Source of the DNA: Alcanivorax sp.
GTDB lineage: Bacteria; Pseudomonadota; Gammaproteobacteria; Pseudomonadales; Alcanivoracaceae
NCBI GenBank assembly: GCA_013823245.1
Contig: PNLU01000004.1
Location: forward strand, 1-64,000
Reading direction: 5' to 3'
DNA length: 64,000 nt
Below the pieces are notes generated by a model. The model was given only the letters and a program-made list of their open reading frames with translations. It searched no databases and was not told the origin of the DNA. The position numbers and the translations under genes were made by a program. Shown here piece after piece: positions 25,895-34,700 of this stretch; the stretch's first letter is position 1; each line of letters opens with the position of its first letter.

Positions 25895-26989
25895 TCAAAT
25901 ATTTTCTTGGTCCAGTCCACGCTGAGTGGCTCTGATCAGTGGCAGTAAAACTTTGTCGGCGTAGGCGCACCCCGTCGCACCCGGGTCAGTCTGCCCGGAT
26001 TTGCCAGCCTGCTCATAGGCGTGGCCGCCACCTTGCTCCAGCATGGCCAACATCGGCGCGTATCCCGGCTGCCAGCAAGCCAGCTGCGGAAGAGTGACTC
26101 TCAATGCCTTGAGAATCCCCATGCCGGCAAAGTCCAGGTCCCCCCAGAAGTACATGGGTAGCGTGGCATCTCGCCATCGCTGCTGGAATCCGCTGGCATC
26201 ACTGCCGGGAAGAAAGGCAAAGCGGGTGTGCTCACTGGTCAGCCTGTCAGCACTGGCACGGAAGCCGCCGCTGTACAATAACGCATAGTCGGCGGGTGGG
26301 TTGTCCACCAGGCGCAGGAAGCTGTCCTGATTCTCTACAATCAACAGCTGCGTAAAGCCTGCTGGCGCCCAGGCCGTGAGCAGGAGAGGGCGGGGCTGTA
26401 TGTTGGCCGCGCGTTCACCAAACAGCTTCTGGAGCAAGTCCAGGCGCTGGTCGAGAAACTTGGAGTCGCCCCGGAAACAGCGTGCCGAGATCTCTCGCAG
26501 TGTGAGCAGCTGATCCAGATGGTCTGCCACAGCGGCAAAGCCTGCGGTCAGCTCGGCGGGCGTTAATCCAGCGGCATTCGGTCTGGCATTGAGTAGCGCT
26601 GCGCCGTCATCAGCAAAGCAATGGGCGTGCAGCTGTAACGCCTGCTGCCATGCCTCGGCCATGGGGTCTATACGCGGCCGATTGAGCCACTTCCTTAACA
26701 GGTCTTCGCTCTCCGGGCGGAATCGAAGCTGGGCGTTCTCGTAGCGCTCCTGATGTCGCGCCAGCTTTCTGTCATAGATGATCTCGAAAACGTCATATTC
26801 GTTGGCAAGGCGTTCCAGCAGTTGCCACCGATAGCTGGTGTCCTCGCCGAATTGGTAGAGCTCGGGCAACGTCGATTCATTGATGCGTCGAGTAACGGCC
26901 CGGGTGCGTTCTGTGTCCAGGCGGTCGGCAAACCATCCCAACCAACGCTGCAGCCAGGGCTCCTCCGCCAGCCAGACCGGGGCGGTCAC
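25895..26989 (-). CDS. jetD: Wadjet nuclease subunit JetD (DUF3322/DUF2220-like)
   Basis: A 364-residue protein. The C-terminal half carries a Toprim-like site, with E219 (LLIVEN) and the DxD pair D284/D286 (YFWGDLDFAGMGIL). These are the residues that cut DNA in JetD, topoisomerase VI-related. The N-terminal half is the arm domain that docks on the SMC complex. I start at GTG 26989, which overlaps the jetC stop (GTGA); a longer frame to 27052 would read far into jetC. It is the last gene of the operon. JetABCD detects small circular DNA by loop extrusion and cleaves it, giving plasmid immunity. Confidence 0.87.
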   Translation of the reverse strand: MTAPVWLAEEPWLQRWLGWFADRLDTERTRAVTRRINESTLPELYQFGEDTSYRWQLLERLANEYDVFEIIYDRKLARHQERYENAQLRFRPESEDLLRKWLNRPRIDPMAEAWQQALQLHAHCFADDGAALLNARPNAAGLTPAELTAGFAAVADHLDQLLTLREISARCFRGDSKFLDQRLDLLQKLFGERAANIQPRPLLLTAWAPAGFTQLLIVENQDSFLRLVDNPPADYALLYSGGFRASADRLTSEHTRFAFLPGSDASGFQQRWRDATLPMYFWGDLDFAGMGILKALRVTLPQLACWQPGYAPMLAMLEQGGGHAYEQAGKSGQTDPGATGCAYADKVLLPLIRATQRGLDQENI

Positions 26990-29900
26990 TGGATGTCCTC
27001 CATAAAATCGAGTGCCCCCTGTTGGCGGAGTACGCGGCGGTGCTGTGCCCACAGCGCTTGAATCCGGTCCGGATTCAGCTGTTGGCTGTCCACGAGTACG
27101 CGGGTATTCAGTTCCCCGGTTTTCTGTGGGCTGGGTACCTTGCTGAACACGAACTGGTTACTGACCAGATCGAGGAACGGGCCGGCTTTGCTGGTTGGCA
27201 TGATAAAGATCAGTTGCAGGCCGAGGGTGCGGGTCAGGTAGTCGATGACGCTGCGGGAGCGGCTTTCGTCCATGTGCATAAAGGCTTCGTCGACGATCAC
27301 CATGCGCAGGTGGCTGTCGCCTTCATTGAAGCGAAAGGCGCTGGTGATCGCGGCGGCGCGGATAATGTAGGCCGGGGTTTCCAGCTGGCCGCCGGAGCCG
27401 GTGCCGTACTGGCTGAGGCTGATGGGTGCCTTGTTTTCCGGGTGCTTCAGGATGTCGTAGCGGCGATAGCGCCGGTAATCGCTGATGCGTTCCAGCTCAC
27501 GCAGTGCTTGCTGCTCGTCGCCGTCCAGCAGCAGGTTGAGGAGCTTGTCGCGCACTGCTACCGCTGTGTCGGAGTGGCTGTCGTTGTCAAACAGGCTGGC
27601 GCCGTCACCCAGATTCGGGTTGCCGATAATTTCCTTGAAGAAGTTCCAGTATTCCTTGTATTCCGGAATCCACTCCCACTCGAAAGAGAAGCTTTCACGG
27701 TCTGCACCGAAACGGTGATGCTGCAGTTCGTTGTTCAGGCCTTTGAGGACGCGCTCGCCATCGCGGATGGCCTGATAGACCTCGCTGCACAGATCGCTGA
27801 TGAAGGTGGTGTTGAAGGTATTGCGCAGTTCCTGCAGCTTTTCCTGCTTCTCCAGCAGCACGTTATTCCTCAGGCGGTTATGCAGGTTGTCCAGTTGCTG
27901 GCTCAGCGTGTGGACATGCCCGAAGAAGGGCATGCTGTGCAGAGTTTCGGCCGTATCGGTAAGAAGCTGGTCGGCGGGCTGTGCCTGCTGGTTATAGGCG
28001 TCCAGGATTTTCTGCAGACTGACGATGTTGGTGTTCAGCTGTGCGGTGAGTTCTTTTTCCTCAGCGACAAAGTCGATCTCGCCCTGGGCCTGCTGCAGGC
28101 GCTGTTCCATATCATCCAGCAGCGGCCCCACATCCAGTCCGGGCCAGTAGTTTGTGCAGGCGTGCAGGTCGGCTTCGGCTTGCTCCTGCAGCAGCAGTAG
28201 AGCGTCGCTTTGGTTCGCGAGATGGCTGATCACTCTGGTGCAGGCATTCAGACGTTCCTCCAGAATACCGGCTTCCGCGCTCAGTCCTTTCTCTGTCTGC
28301 TTCAGCTGATCATGCAATGCCTGTGCTTCTTGCTGCCGCTGCATCAGCGTTTCATGGTCGCCCAGGTCAAGGTTGGCAAGGGCTTTCTCGATGTCATGCA
28401 ACTGCCGCTGTGCGTCAAGCAGGCTGTTGGCAACGGTGACCCATTCCAGGCGCTGGAAGCGCTTGACCTGATCATGCAGGGATTTGACGGACCGGTAGCT
28501 GTCATCCGCTTGTTGGCAGGCCTGCTGCACCTTTTCCAGTTCCTGGCGTTGGGCGCGCAGGTTACGCTCGCGAGCGGCTTCGCCAAAGGTGAGTTGGCCG
28601 TCATCAATGTCGCAACGGAACAGGGCATAGTTGCCGGAGCCCATGCCATCGACGGTGACGCCTCGGCGGGTACGGCGCAGGCTCTCTGCATCGTCCACCC
28701 GCAGCACCTGGGCGTAGGAAGCCTTCAGGTAGTGTTCAGCAATGCGATGGCTGAATCGCATGACGTGAAAGATCGAATCCTCGGGCACGGTCAGCTTGTC
28801 CGCATCGCGCCGGGCCTGGTCGCCCTGAATCACTTTGGCCTTGTTGCGCTGTTTGCCGGCCAGGCGCCGGACAATACGAATAGCCTCCGCCTCGTATTCC
28901 GGTTCGACCAGGATGCCGAAGCGATTGCCACCAATGTAGCCTTCTATGGCCATCTGCCATTGCGGGTCCTGGATTTCCACATGGTCACACAGCACCCGGG
29001 GATCGGCCTTGGGGCATTGCTGACGGATGGCTTTCAGGGCTTCCTGTACATCCGGCGGGTAATTGCTCCGACGTGATTCCAGATTGCTGATTTGCTGTTC
29101 AATGCGCTTTCGCTGCCGGTCCAGATCTTCCAGGTTTTGAGTGCGTTGGCTGACCAATCGATCCAGCCGTTGCGCCACTGAGAGGCTCTCTTCGTCAGCG
29201 CGTTCATCCGGCGCCTTGTGGAGCTGCTCGGCCAGCTGGTTGTGGAGTTGTTGTTCGCTGCGGACCCGGGTCAGGCCGTCTTCCAGGGGCGATAGGTCGA
29301 TCCAGTCGCGGGACAGCATCTGGCTGAGGTCTGGCAGGGGTTGATCGCTCAGGCCGAGCAGCGTCTTGCTGGTATTGCGCCAGGCTTTGCTGGCAAAGCT
29401 GGGCAGTTCCAGCTCGATGCTGTAGCGGTTCAGGATATCGCGCATGCTACGCAGGGCGTCCAGGTTGTTGGTGCGCTGCTGGTCTTGCTCGAGCAGTGGG
29501 CGCATATTGGCCTGCAGTTGCTGGTTCAGCTCTTCCCGCGCCGCTTCCAGTTGTTGCTTAGTGCTGAGTGCAGGAATGCCCTGGATCTGCGCCTCAATCT
29601 GCACCAGCTCCCGATGTGCCTGTTTCAGGCGATGCTGCACCTGCTCCGCTTCTTCCTGGTTGCCTTGTTGCTGCTGGCGCAGCTGGTTCTGCTCTTCCTT
29701 TTTGTTCAGGTAGTCACGCTGGTTGTGCTGATAGCGTTGGGCGGCGGCACCATACGCCTGGGTCAGACGCTCCAGCCAGGTGTCTTGGTAGCTGGTGGCG
29801 TGCCGTTGGGCTTGAGCCAGAAGATCGACGCTTTTGTTCAGATGTTCGGCTTCCTGGGCCATGCTGTGCACGGTGCGCATCAGATCGCGAATGCGGCGCA

Positions 29901-30645
29901 AGGTATCGCCCATATCACGGGCATCGAGCACTTCATTGGCGACAAACTGATCGATGGATTCTACTGGCTTGTAGGCCATAAAGCGGGCAAAGGTGCGAGC
30001 GGCGTTCTTGGCTTCCTGATTGGACACGGCCTCGCGTTTGCCGCGCAATGCGCCATACAGGCGGGCCAGATACATGCCTTTCTTGTTGTCATAGGTTTCC
30101 ACTCCCTTCTTGCCGAACTCTCGACGCAACTGGTTGGGCAGGTCGGTCAGGGAAACGACCCGCTGTTCGTCGCCGTACTGGTGGATAAAGTGTGACAGGC
30201 TGAGCATTTGCCCCGGCACGATCATCAGCAGGAGCTCGTTCTGCCGCGCCTGGGGGGTGCTGCCGGCCCGATCCAGATGGGCGCGCACGCCGATCACCGC
30301 TGTAAAGGGCTCTGCAGTCTCACCTTTGGTGGGATGGAACACGCCGGCGATATAGCCGTCGCTGCTGTCGTAAGGGCGCGCATAAGCGCCGTCGTCACAG
30401 CCCAGAATGTACGATGCCAGGGTGCGCACCTGTTTGCCGCCGCGCCCGCGCTGGGTGGTTTCGTCCTGCCCGGGGTTATAGGTGAACAGGTTGTCGTGAG
30501 CGGCCGTCATCAGGGTTTGCAGGGCGTCGGCGGCAGTGGTCTTGCCGGAGCCGTTACCGCCAGAGAACAGGTTGATCGGGCCGTATTCCAGCTCCCTGGC
30601 GGGCAGGTTGCCCCAATTAACGGTGATGGAACGCTTCAGATACAT
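26986..30645 (-). CDS. jetC: Wadjet SMC-like ATPase JetC
   Basis: A 1219-residue MukB/SbcC-type protein. Walker A SGGNGSGKTT is at residues 28-37. Long coiled coils run from about 250 to 480 and 640 to 950, with a hinge-like globular part between them (VLCDHVEIQDPQWQMAIEGYIGGN). The C-terminal signature LSQYGTGSGGQ (near 1082) and Walker B RMVIVDEAFMHMDE (near 1115) complete the ABC head. It is the loop-extruding motor of Wadjet. It starts 6 bases after the jetB stop and overlaps jetD by 4 bases. Confidence 0.92.
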   Translation of the reverse strand: MYLKRSITVNWGNLPARELEYGPINLFSGGNGSGKTTAADALQTLMTAAHDNLFTYNPGQDETTQRGRGGKQVRTLASYILGCDDGAYARPYDSSDGYIAGVFHPTKGETAEPFTAVIGVRAHLDRAGSTPQARQNELLLMIVPGQMLSLSHFIHQYGDEQRVVSLTDLPNQLRREFGKKGVETYDNKKGMYLARLYGALRGKREAVSNQEAKNAARTFARFMAYKPVESIDQFVANEVLDARDMGDTLRRIRDLMRTVHSMAQEAEHLNKSVDLLAQAQRHATSYQDTWLERLTQAYGAAAQRYQHNQRDYLNKKEEQNQLRQQQQGNQEEAEQVQHRLKQAHRELVQIEAQIQGIPALSTKQQLEAAREELNQQLQANMRPLLEQDQQRTNNLDALRSMRDILNRYSIELELPSFASKAWRNTSKTLLGLSDQPLPDLSQMLSRDWIDLSPLEDGLTRVRSEQQLHNQLAEQLHKAPDERADEESLSVAQRLDRLVSQRTQNLEDLDRQRKRIEQQISNLESRRSNYPPDVQEALKAIRQQCPKADPRVLCDHVEIQDPQWQMAIEGYIGGNRFGILVEPEYEAEAIRIVRRLAGKQRNKAKVIQGDQARRDADKLTVPEDSIFHVMRFSHRIAEHYLKASYAQVLRVDDAESLRRTRRGVTVDGMGSGNYALFRCDIDDGQLTFGEAARERNLRAQRQELEKVQQACQQADDSYRSVKSLHDQVKRFQRLEWVTVANSLLDAQRQLHDIEKALANLDLGDHETLMQRQQEAQALHDQLKQTEKGLSAEAGILEERLNACTRVISHLANQSDALLLLQEQAEADLHACTNYWPGLDVGPLLDDMEQRLQQAQGEIDFVAEEKELTAQLNTNIVSLQKILDAYNQQAQPADQLLTDTAETLHSMPFFGHVHTLSQQLDNLHNRLRNNVLLEKQEKLQELRNTFNTTFISDLCSEVYQAIRDGERVLKGLNNELQHHRFGADRESFSFEWEWIPEYKEYWNFFKEIIGNPNLGDGASLFDNDSHSDTAVAVRDKLLNLLLDGDEQQALRELERISDYRRYRRYDILKHPENKAPISLSQYGTGSGGQLETPAYIIRAAAITSAFRFNEGDSHLRMVIVDEAFMHMDESRSRSVIDYLTRTLGLQLIFIMPTSKAGPFLDLVSNQFVFSKVPSPQKTGELNTRVLVDSQQLNPDRIQALWAQHRRVLRQQGALDFMEDIQ

Positions 30646-30651
30646 GCGGCT

Positions 30652-31296
30652 TTATTCCGTTGCGGGGGCAGGTTCGTTGATCAGTTGCGATAGCACGGTA
30701 TCGGTCACCAGGCTGGTGATGTCGGGGCGAATGATCAACCAGCTTTCTTCCTCCGGCTGGTCCGCATCGCCGCTGGTGCGGATCAGGCGCAGTTGACGCA
30801 ACCGGCGAAACAGCGCTTCGCGCTCGACGCGTGCTTCCGGCAGGGGGCGGTTCAGCAGGTTTTTGCTGGCCAGATTCAGGGCTTCCAGCGGCAGGGTGGC
30901 TTGACCCTGCTGATCAATCTCCCCCTCACGCACTGCTTTGTCATACTCCGCCCGCAGCACCAGAATCACCGCCACTTCCTGCTGAGTGAGGCGCTTGCGC
31001 AGGCCACCGTCCTGCCCGTCCTCGCTGTCAGCCAGGCCGGGTACCTCAGCGCCCGGCGGAAACAGCCGGACTGAATGGAAACGATGTTCGTGAAGCAGTC
31101 GCACATGCAACACGCTGAGGTAATCCTCGACCAGTTCGGCGACCTGCAGGTAGCGGTCATACAGCTCCGCCTCCTTCTTGCTTTCGTGGCGGCAAAGCAC
31201 GCCATGATCGAGAAGACGGATCATCAGTTCGGAAAACTGCGCCGGGCTCACGCCTTTGGCGTGCAGCGCTTCATTCAGGGCGGTTTGCAGTATCAT
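30652..31296 (-). CDS. jetB: Wadjet subunit JetB (DUF4194)
   Basis: A 214-residue DUF4194 protein (MukE-like winged-helix KITE subunit): VAELVEDYLSVLHVRLLHEHRFHSVRLFPP and a winged-helix C-terminus ALFRRLRQLRLIR. The start ATG 31296 lies 26 bases inside the end of jetA; the longer frame to 31533 is only a shadow of jetA. It binds JetA and bridges the JetC heads. The gene ends 6 bases before jetC. Confidence 0.88.
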   Translation of the reverse strand: MILQTALNEALHAKGVSPAQFSELMIRLLDHGVLCRHESKKEAELYDRYLQVAELVEDYLSVLHVRLLHEHRFHSVRLFPPGAEVPGLADSEDGQDGGLRKRLTQQEVAVILVLRAEYDKAVREGEIDQQGQATLPLEALNLASKNLLNRPLPEARVEREALFRRLRQLRLIRTSGDADQPEEESWLIIRPDITSLVTDTVLSQLINEPAPATE

Positions 31297-32716
31297 CCTG
31301 TTCCAGTTCCAGCAGGAAGCCATCGCGGCGGGCAAAGTAGTGCTCGCCCGTGATGGCTTCAGTGGTTTCGATGCGCAGCCGGAATCCGGCCGCAGCGTGG
31401 TCAGCGCTGCCCAGCTCAATGATGTGGCTGAGGGCGAGCAGGTCGCGCGCGTTGTTGATCGGCAGATCACGGTTATCGATGCGGCGACTCGCGCCGAGGG
31501 CATCACGCAGGTAATCACGCAGGGCACTGCCATTGATATTGAAGGCCTTGTCCATCAGCTGCTGGATGGCCAGTTCGCGCAGCGTCCCCGGGTCCGGGTC
31601 ATCCAGTGTTGTAACGCGGCTCTGCACTACACGTTGTGTGCGTTGCTCCCGCAGCCGCACCTGGGCGGGGTCGACCCATGCCAGGTTCAGGCTGGCCATC
31701 GCATCGCCCGCCTTTGTCAGTCGCTGGGTAAAGGCCGCTTCATCGAGTTCTGCCAGCTCCCGACACAGGCCGACAATGTCATTGTGCTTCTGGTTATGCA
31801 GGTAGCTGAGCTGACGCATGATGATATCGGCGCGGCGTACGAAGCCCTGCAGGGTACGACGCAGGGCCGGCAGCATGATTTCGGCGGCATTGCGCATGCG
31901 CGTCTCGATGCTATCGAGAATCTGCATCAGCACCGACACCTCGGCGCTCACAATCAGATCTGGCGCCAGTCGGCGCAAATCTTTCTCCGCGTTGGCTTTC
32001 CAGCTCTTGGGTTGGTGCTTGATCTGGTCAATGGTGTTCTGGATCAGGTCGCGATGCTTTTCCACGCTGTCCGCTGACATACGAATTGCCACATCGGGCT
32101 GGAAGCGCTTTTCCATGAACTCGAAGAACTGGTCGCTGGCCTGCTGTACCAGCTGTTGCGATTCAACTTCGCGCACCAGCTCGCGTTTGCGTTCTTCCAG
32201 CTCGGCAATGATGTCGGTGAAGTCGGCGATGATACGTTCGGAGTGCTCGTGGGCATCCAGCAGGTCGTACACCTCGCCGCGATCGACAAAGGCGGCCAGG
32301 GCGTTGAGCGTGTTACGGGTGTTGCGATGGCGGGTGCGCACGCTACGGCCGTCTATCTCTGCCAGGGTCTGGGTAAACAGTCGGCCGGTGCGGCTGAACG
32401 GGTAGGTGGACTGAAAGGAGGCTTCGTCCTTGTCGCGCTTCAGCCAGCCGTGCTCTACCAGCGTGTTGAGGATCCAGGTGGCCTGCTCCCGGTTGTTCTG
32501 GAAGCGCCCAGCATCATCGTCACCCTCCAGCAGGGGGGCGCGCTCCAGTGCCTCGATAAAGACATCCAGCACCTGATCACGCTTAAGCGACTCCCCGTAG
32601 TCTGCTTTGGCGCTGTACAGCTTTTCGTGCAGCAACCGTAGGCACTCGGCAACCTGCTCACGGTACTTTCCGGTTAGGGGCTTGAAGAACTGGATTCGAT
32701 CGTTCCTGAAAAACAT
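31271..32716 (-). CDS. jetA: Wadjet kleisin-like subunit JetA
   Basis: A 481-residue protein matching the Wadjet JetA family (DUF5716-like): an N-terminal winged helix (YREQVAECLRLLHEKLYS, ATWILNTLVEHGWLKRD), a long helical middle, and a C-terminal domain ending in ITGEHYFARRDGFLLELEQDD. It is the MukF-like kleisin that links the JetC dimer. It is the first gene of the operon, with a good promoter upstream but only a weak ribosome site before the ATG. I do not assign the Wadjet subtype with certainty. Confidence 0.87.
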   Translation of the reverse strand: MFFRNDRIQFFKPLTGKYREQVAECLRLLHEKLYSAKADYGESLKRDQVLDVFIEALERAPLLEGDDDAGRFQNNREQATWILNTLVEHGWLKRDKDEASFQSTYPFSRTGRLFTQTLAEIDGRSVRTRHRNTRNTLNALAAFVDRGEVYDLLDAHEHSERIIADFTDIIAELEERKRELVREVESQQLVQQASDQFFEFMEKRFQPDVAIRMSADSVEKHRDLIQNTIDQIKHQPKSWKANAEKDLRRLAPDLIVSAEVSVLMQILDSIETRMRNAAEIMLPALRRTLQGFVRRADIIMRQLSYLHNQKHNDIVGLCRELAELDEAAFTQRLTKAGDAMASLNLAWVDPAQVRLREQRTQRVVQSRVTTLDDPDPGTLRELAIQQLMDKAFNINGSALRDYLRDALGASRRIDNRDLPINNARDLLALSHIIELGSADHAAAGFRLRIETTEAITGEHYFARRDGFLLELEQDDTANRPE

Positions 32717-32747
32717 GGCTGCCGCTATTTAACTTATTGATGTAGCA

Positions 32748-32776
32748 ATTAAAACAGGTCGGAGACGGCCATCCAA
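32748..32776 (-). promoter_or_regulatory. Predicted sigma70 promoter of the Wadjet operon
   Basis: Read on the minus strand: -35 TTGGAT (32776-32771), 17-bp spacer, -10 TTTAAT (32753-32748), about 30 bases before the jetA start. Confidence 0.55.
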
Positions 32777-32797
32777 GCACCGTAAGCAGATCAGGGC

Positions 32798-32816
32798 TGC
32801 CCGTCATTGACGGGCA
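32798..32816. repeat. Perfect palindrome between tRNA-Thr and jetA (1)
   Basis: TGCCCGTCA (32798-32806) and TGACGGGCA (32808-32816) are perfect inverted repeats around a single T. It lies 8 bases from a second palindrome. It could terminate the tRNA transcript or mark a recombination or protein-binding site. Confidence 0.6.
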
Positions 32817-32824
32817 AACGGGAT

Positions 32825-32845
32825 GACTTGCAGCAGCTGCAAGTC
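32825..32845. repeat. Perfect palindrome between tRNA-Thr and jetA (2)
   Basis: GACTTGCAG (32825-32833) and CTGCAAGTC (32837-32845) flank CAG. It lies 18 bases beyond the tRNA 3' end. No T run follows on the minus strand, so it is not a clear intrinsic terminator. Confidence 0.6.
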
Positions 32846-32863
32846 CGAGTTGCTGATAAATGA

Positions 32864-32939
<76 letters not shown>

Positions 32940-33090
32940 TTGGCGGCGGATTGTAAAGGCGCCGGGCGGAGGCATCAATAGCCCGGCGACCGAACGGGCG
33001 TACCAATCACCAACACAAAGCCAACGCAGGGTAATTGAGCCTGAGGGCAGGGCGCGGATACTCGATCAAAACAACAACCGGATTGAGACC

Positions 33091-34686
33091 ATGCGCTACC
33101 TGTCCCTGCTGGGCGTCTTCACGCTCACTCTGTCTCTGTTGTCGGCCTGTGGCGGCAGCAACAGCGGAAACCTGTCTGCGGCGCCCGATGAGGGCGGCCC
33201 GCGCACCGATACGCCGGACGTGACATCGCCGGATCCGGAGGATGCGGCGGGGGAAGACGATGTCACATAGCTTTCGGGCCCGGCGTTCCCGTCGCCCGAG
33301 TGGTATGCCCGCGAGTCGCAGAACTATGCGCGGGTGCTGGAAGCGCCCGTGGAGCAGGTCACCAGCCCGGCCTTTATGCTGCGCTGGACCAGCCAGAGCC
33401 TGGCCAATGCGGCCAGCTTCACCGAGCGCGCGGCGGCGGATAACACCTGGCTGCTGGGCGGCATCATCGGCCTGCTCGGCAATACGCCGGTGACGCCGCT
33501 GTGCACCAGTTGGGCAGCGCAGTGCGCCGGGGACCCGTTCCGTTATCCGGGAGTGGACAGCTTCTACGGCAGCATTGGCACGGTGGAGCCGGTGGTGTTC
33601 TACGACCGGGAATGTGCGCGGCTGTCCGGGCGTGTGTGGCACCCGCTGAATGCGCCCGAGGGGGCGACGCTGCCGGGTGTGGTGATCCAGAACGGTTCGG
33701 TGCAGGCGCCGGAAACCCTCTACTGGTGGGCGGCGCAGATGCTGGTGGAGAACGGCTATGTGGTGCTGACTTTCGATCCGCGCGGGCAGGGCCGTTCCGA
33801 TCTGACCACGCCGCAGGGTGTCCAGGGCAGCAACTTCAATCCGGTGGTGTTCTGGGAGGGGCTGGTGGACGCCATCGACTTCTTCCGTTCCGCGCCGGAG
33901 CATCCGTATCCGCATAACGTGACCTGCGCCGGGACCTGGCCGACGCCGGTGACGGCATTCAATCCTTATCACGATCATATCGATGCCGATCGTCTGGGCA
34001 TTGCCGGGCATTCGCTGGGTGGCACCGGGGTGTCAGTGGTGCAGGGGCTGGGCGGGGTCGGTGCCGATCCCTGGGACGGGCAACTGGATTCAGAGAACCC
34101 GGTGAAGGTGGCCGTGGCCTGGGATGGCGCCTCAACGCCGCCGGCCAATATGCCCGCCGAGGGTGGTGGCGGTGGCAGCCCGCTGAGCCTGGTGTTCGGT
34201 TTGCTGGGCGGGGATGTGGAGCGGCCGGTGTTTGTGCCGCGGGTGCCGATGATGAGCCAGGATTCCGAGTACGGTCTGACGCCGGTGCCGTTCAGTTCGC
34301 CGCCGGATGCCCGTGCGCGCCTGGGCTGGTTCGACGCCTGGCAGGCGGCGGAGGTCCCGGCCTTTGGCTTCACTATCCGGGGCAGCTCCCATTATGAATG
34401 GTCGTTGCTGCCGAGCTTCCCGACCACGTCCTGGTGCCCGCGTATCGAGCAGGGGCGCTGTGTCGGTGGTTGGGGTTTGCCCATGGCGCAGCACTACACG
34501 CTGGCCTGGCTGGATCGTTACCTGAAGCTGCCGGGCGAGCCGGGCTTCGACGATGCCGATGCGCGGCTGCTGGCCGATCAGGACTGGTCAGAGCGGTTCA
34601 GTTTTTACCACGACAGCGCGCGTGATTTCGTCACCCGTGACGGGCTCCGCGAGGCCTGTGACGGGCTGCTGGCAGGTTGCGATTGA
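33091..34686 (+). pseudogene. Alpha/beta-hydrolase lipoprotein gene with in-frame amber codon
   Basis: ATG 33091 opens a lipoprotein signal peptide (MRYLSLLGVFTLTLSLLSAC, lipobox LSAC) and an acidic linker. After 59 codons TAG stops it at 33268-33270. The same frame then continues unbroken to 34686 with a full alpha/beta-hydrolase: LTFDPRGQGRS, nucleophile elbow GHSLGG (Ser at codon 308), and a late His in GSSHYEWS. No frame change is needed: one CAG-to-TAG change explains it. Without readthrough, only an unanchored product from an internal GTG such as 33334 could be made. Either a recent pseudogene, a sequencing error, or a suppressed stop. The substrate class (lipase or acyl hydrolase) is not identifiable. 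Confidence 0.75.
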
Positions 34687-34700
34687 CGGGCAGGTGCTGA

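Larger units (their letters stand above)
5190..32716. other. Defence island: BREX type 1 plus Wadjet
   Basis: A WYL regulator, a nine-gene BREX operon and a four-gene Wadjet operon fill this stretch, convergent at about 25.8 kb. The right end lies beside the 3' end of tRNA-Thr, a common insertion target. I could not find a direct repeat of the tRNA 3' end at the left, nor an integrase, so the island boundaries are inferred from gene content only. Confidence 0.7.

Noticed and set aside
27022-30195. Several long plus-strand frames opposite jetC
   Set aside because: They mirror the coiled-coil coding sequence of jetC and lack starts with ribosome sites.
33268-33270. Amber codon as pyrrolysine or a programmed readthrough site
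   Set aside because: No pyl genes, no PYLIS-like element seen, and the family does not need a special residue there; a point change is simpler.
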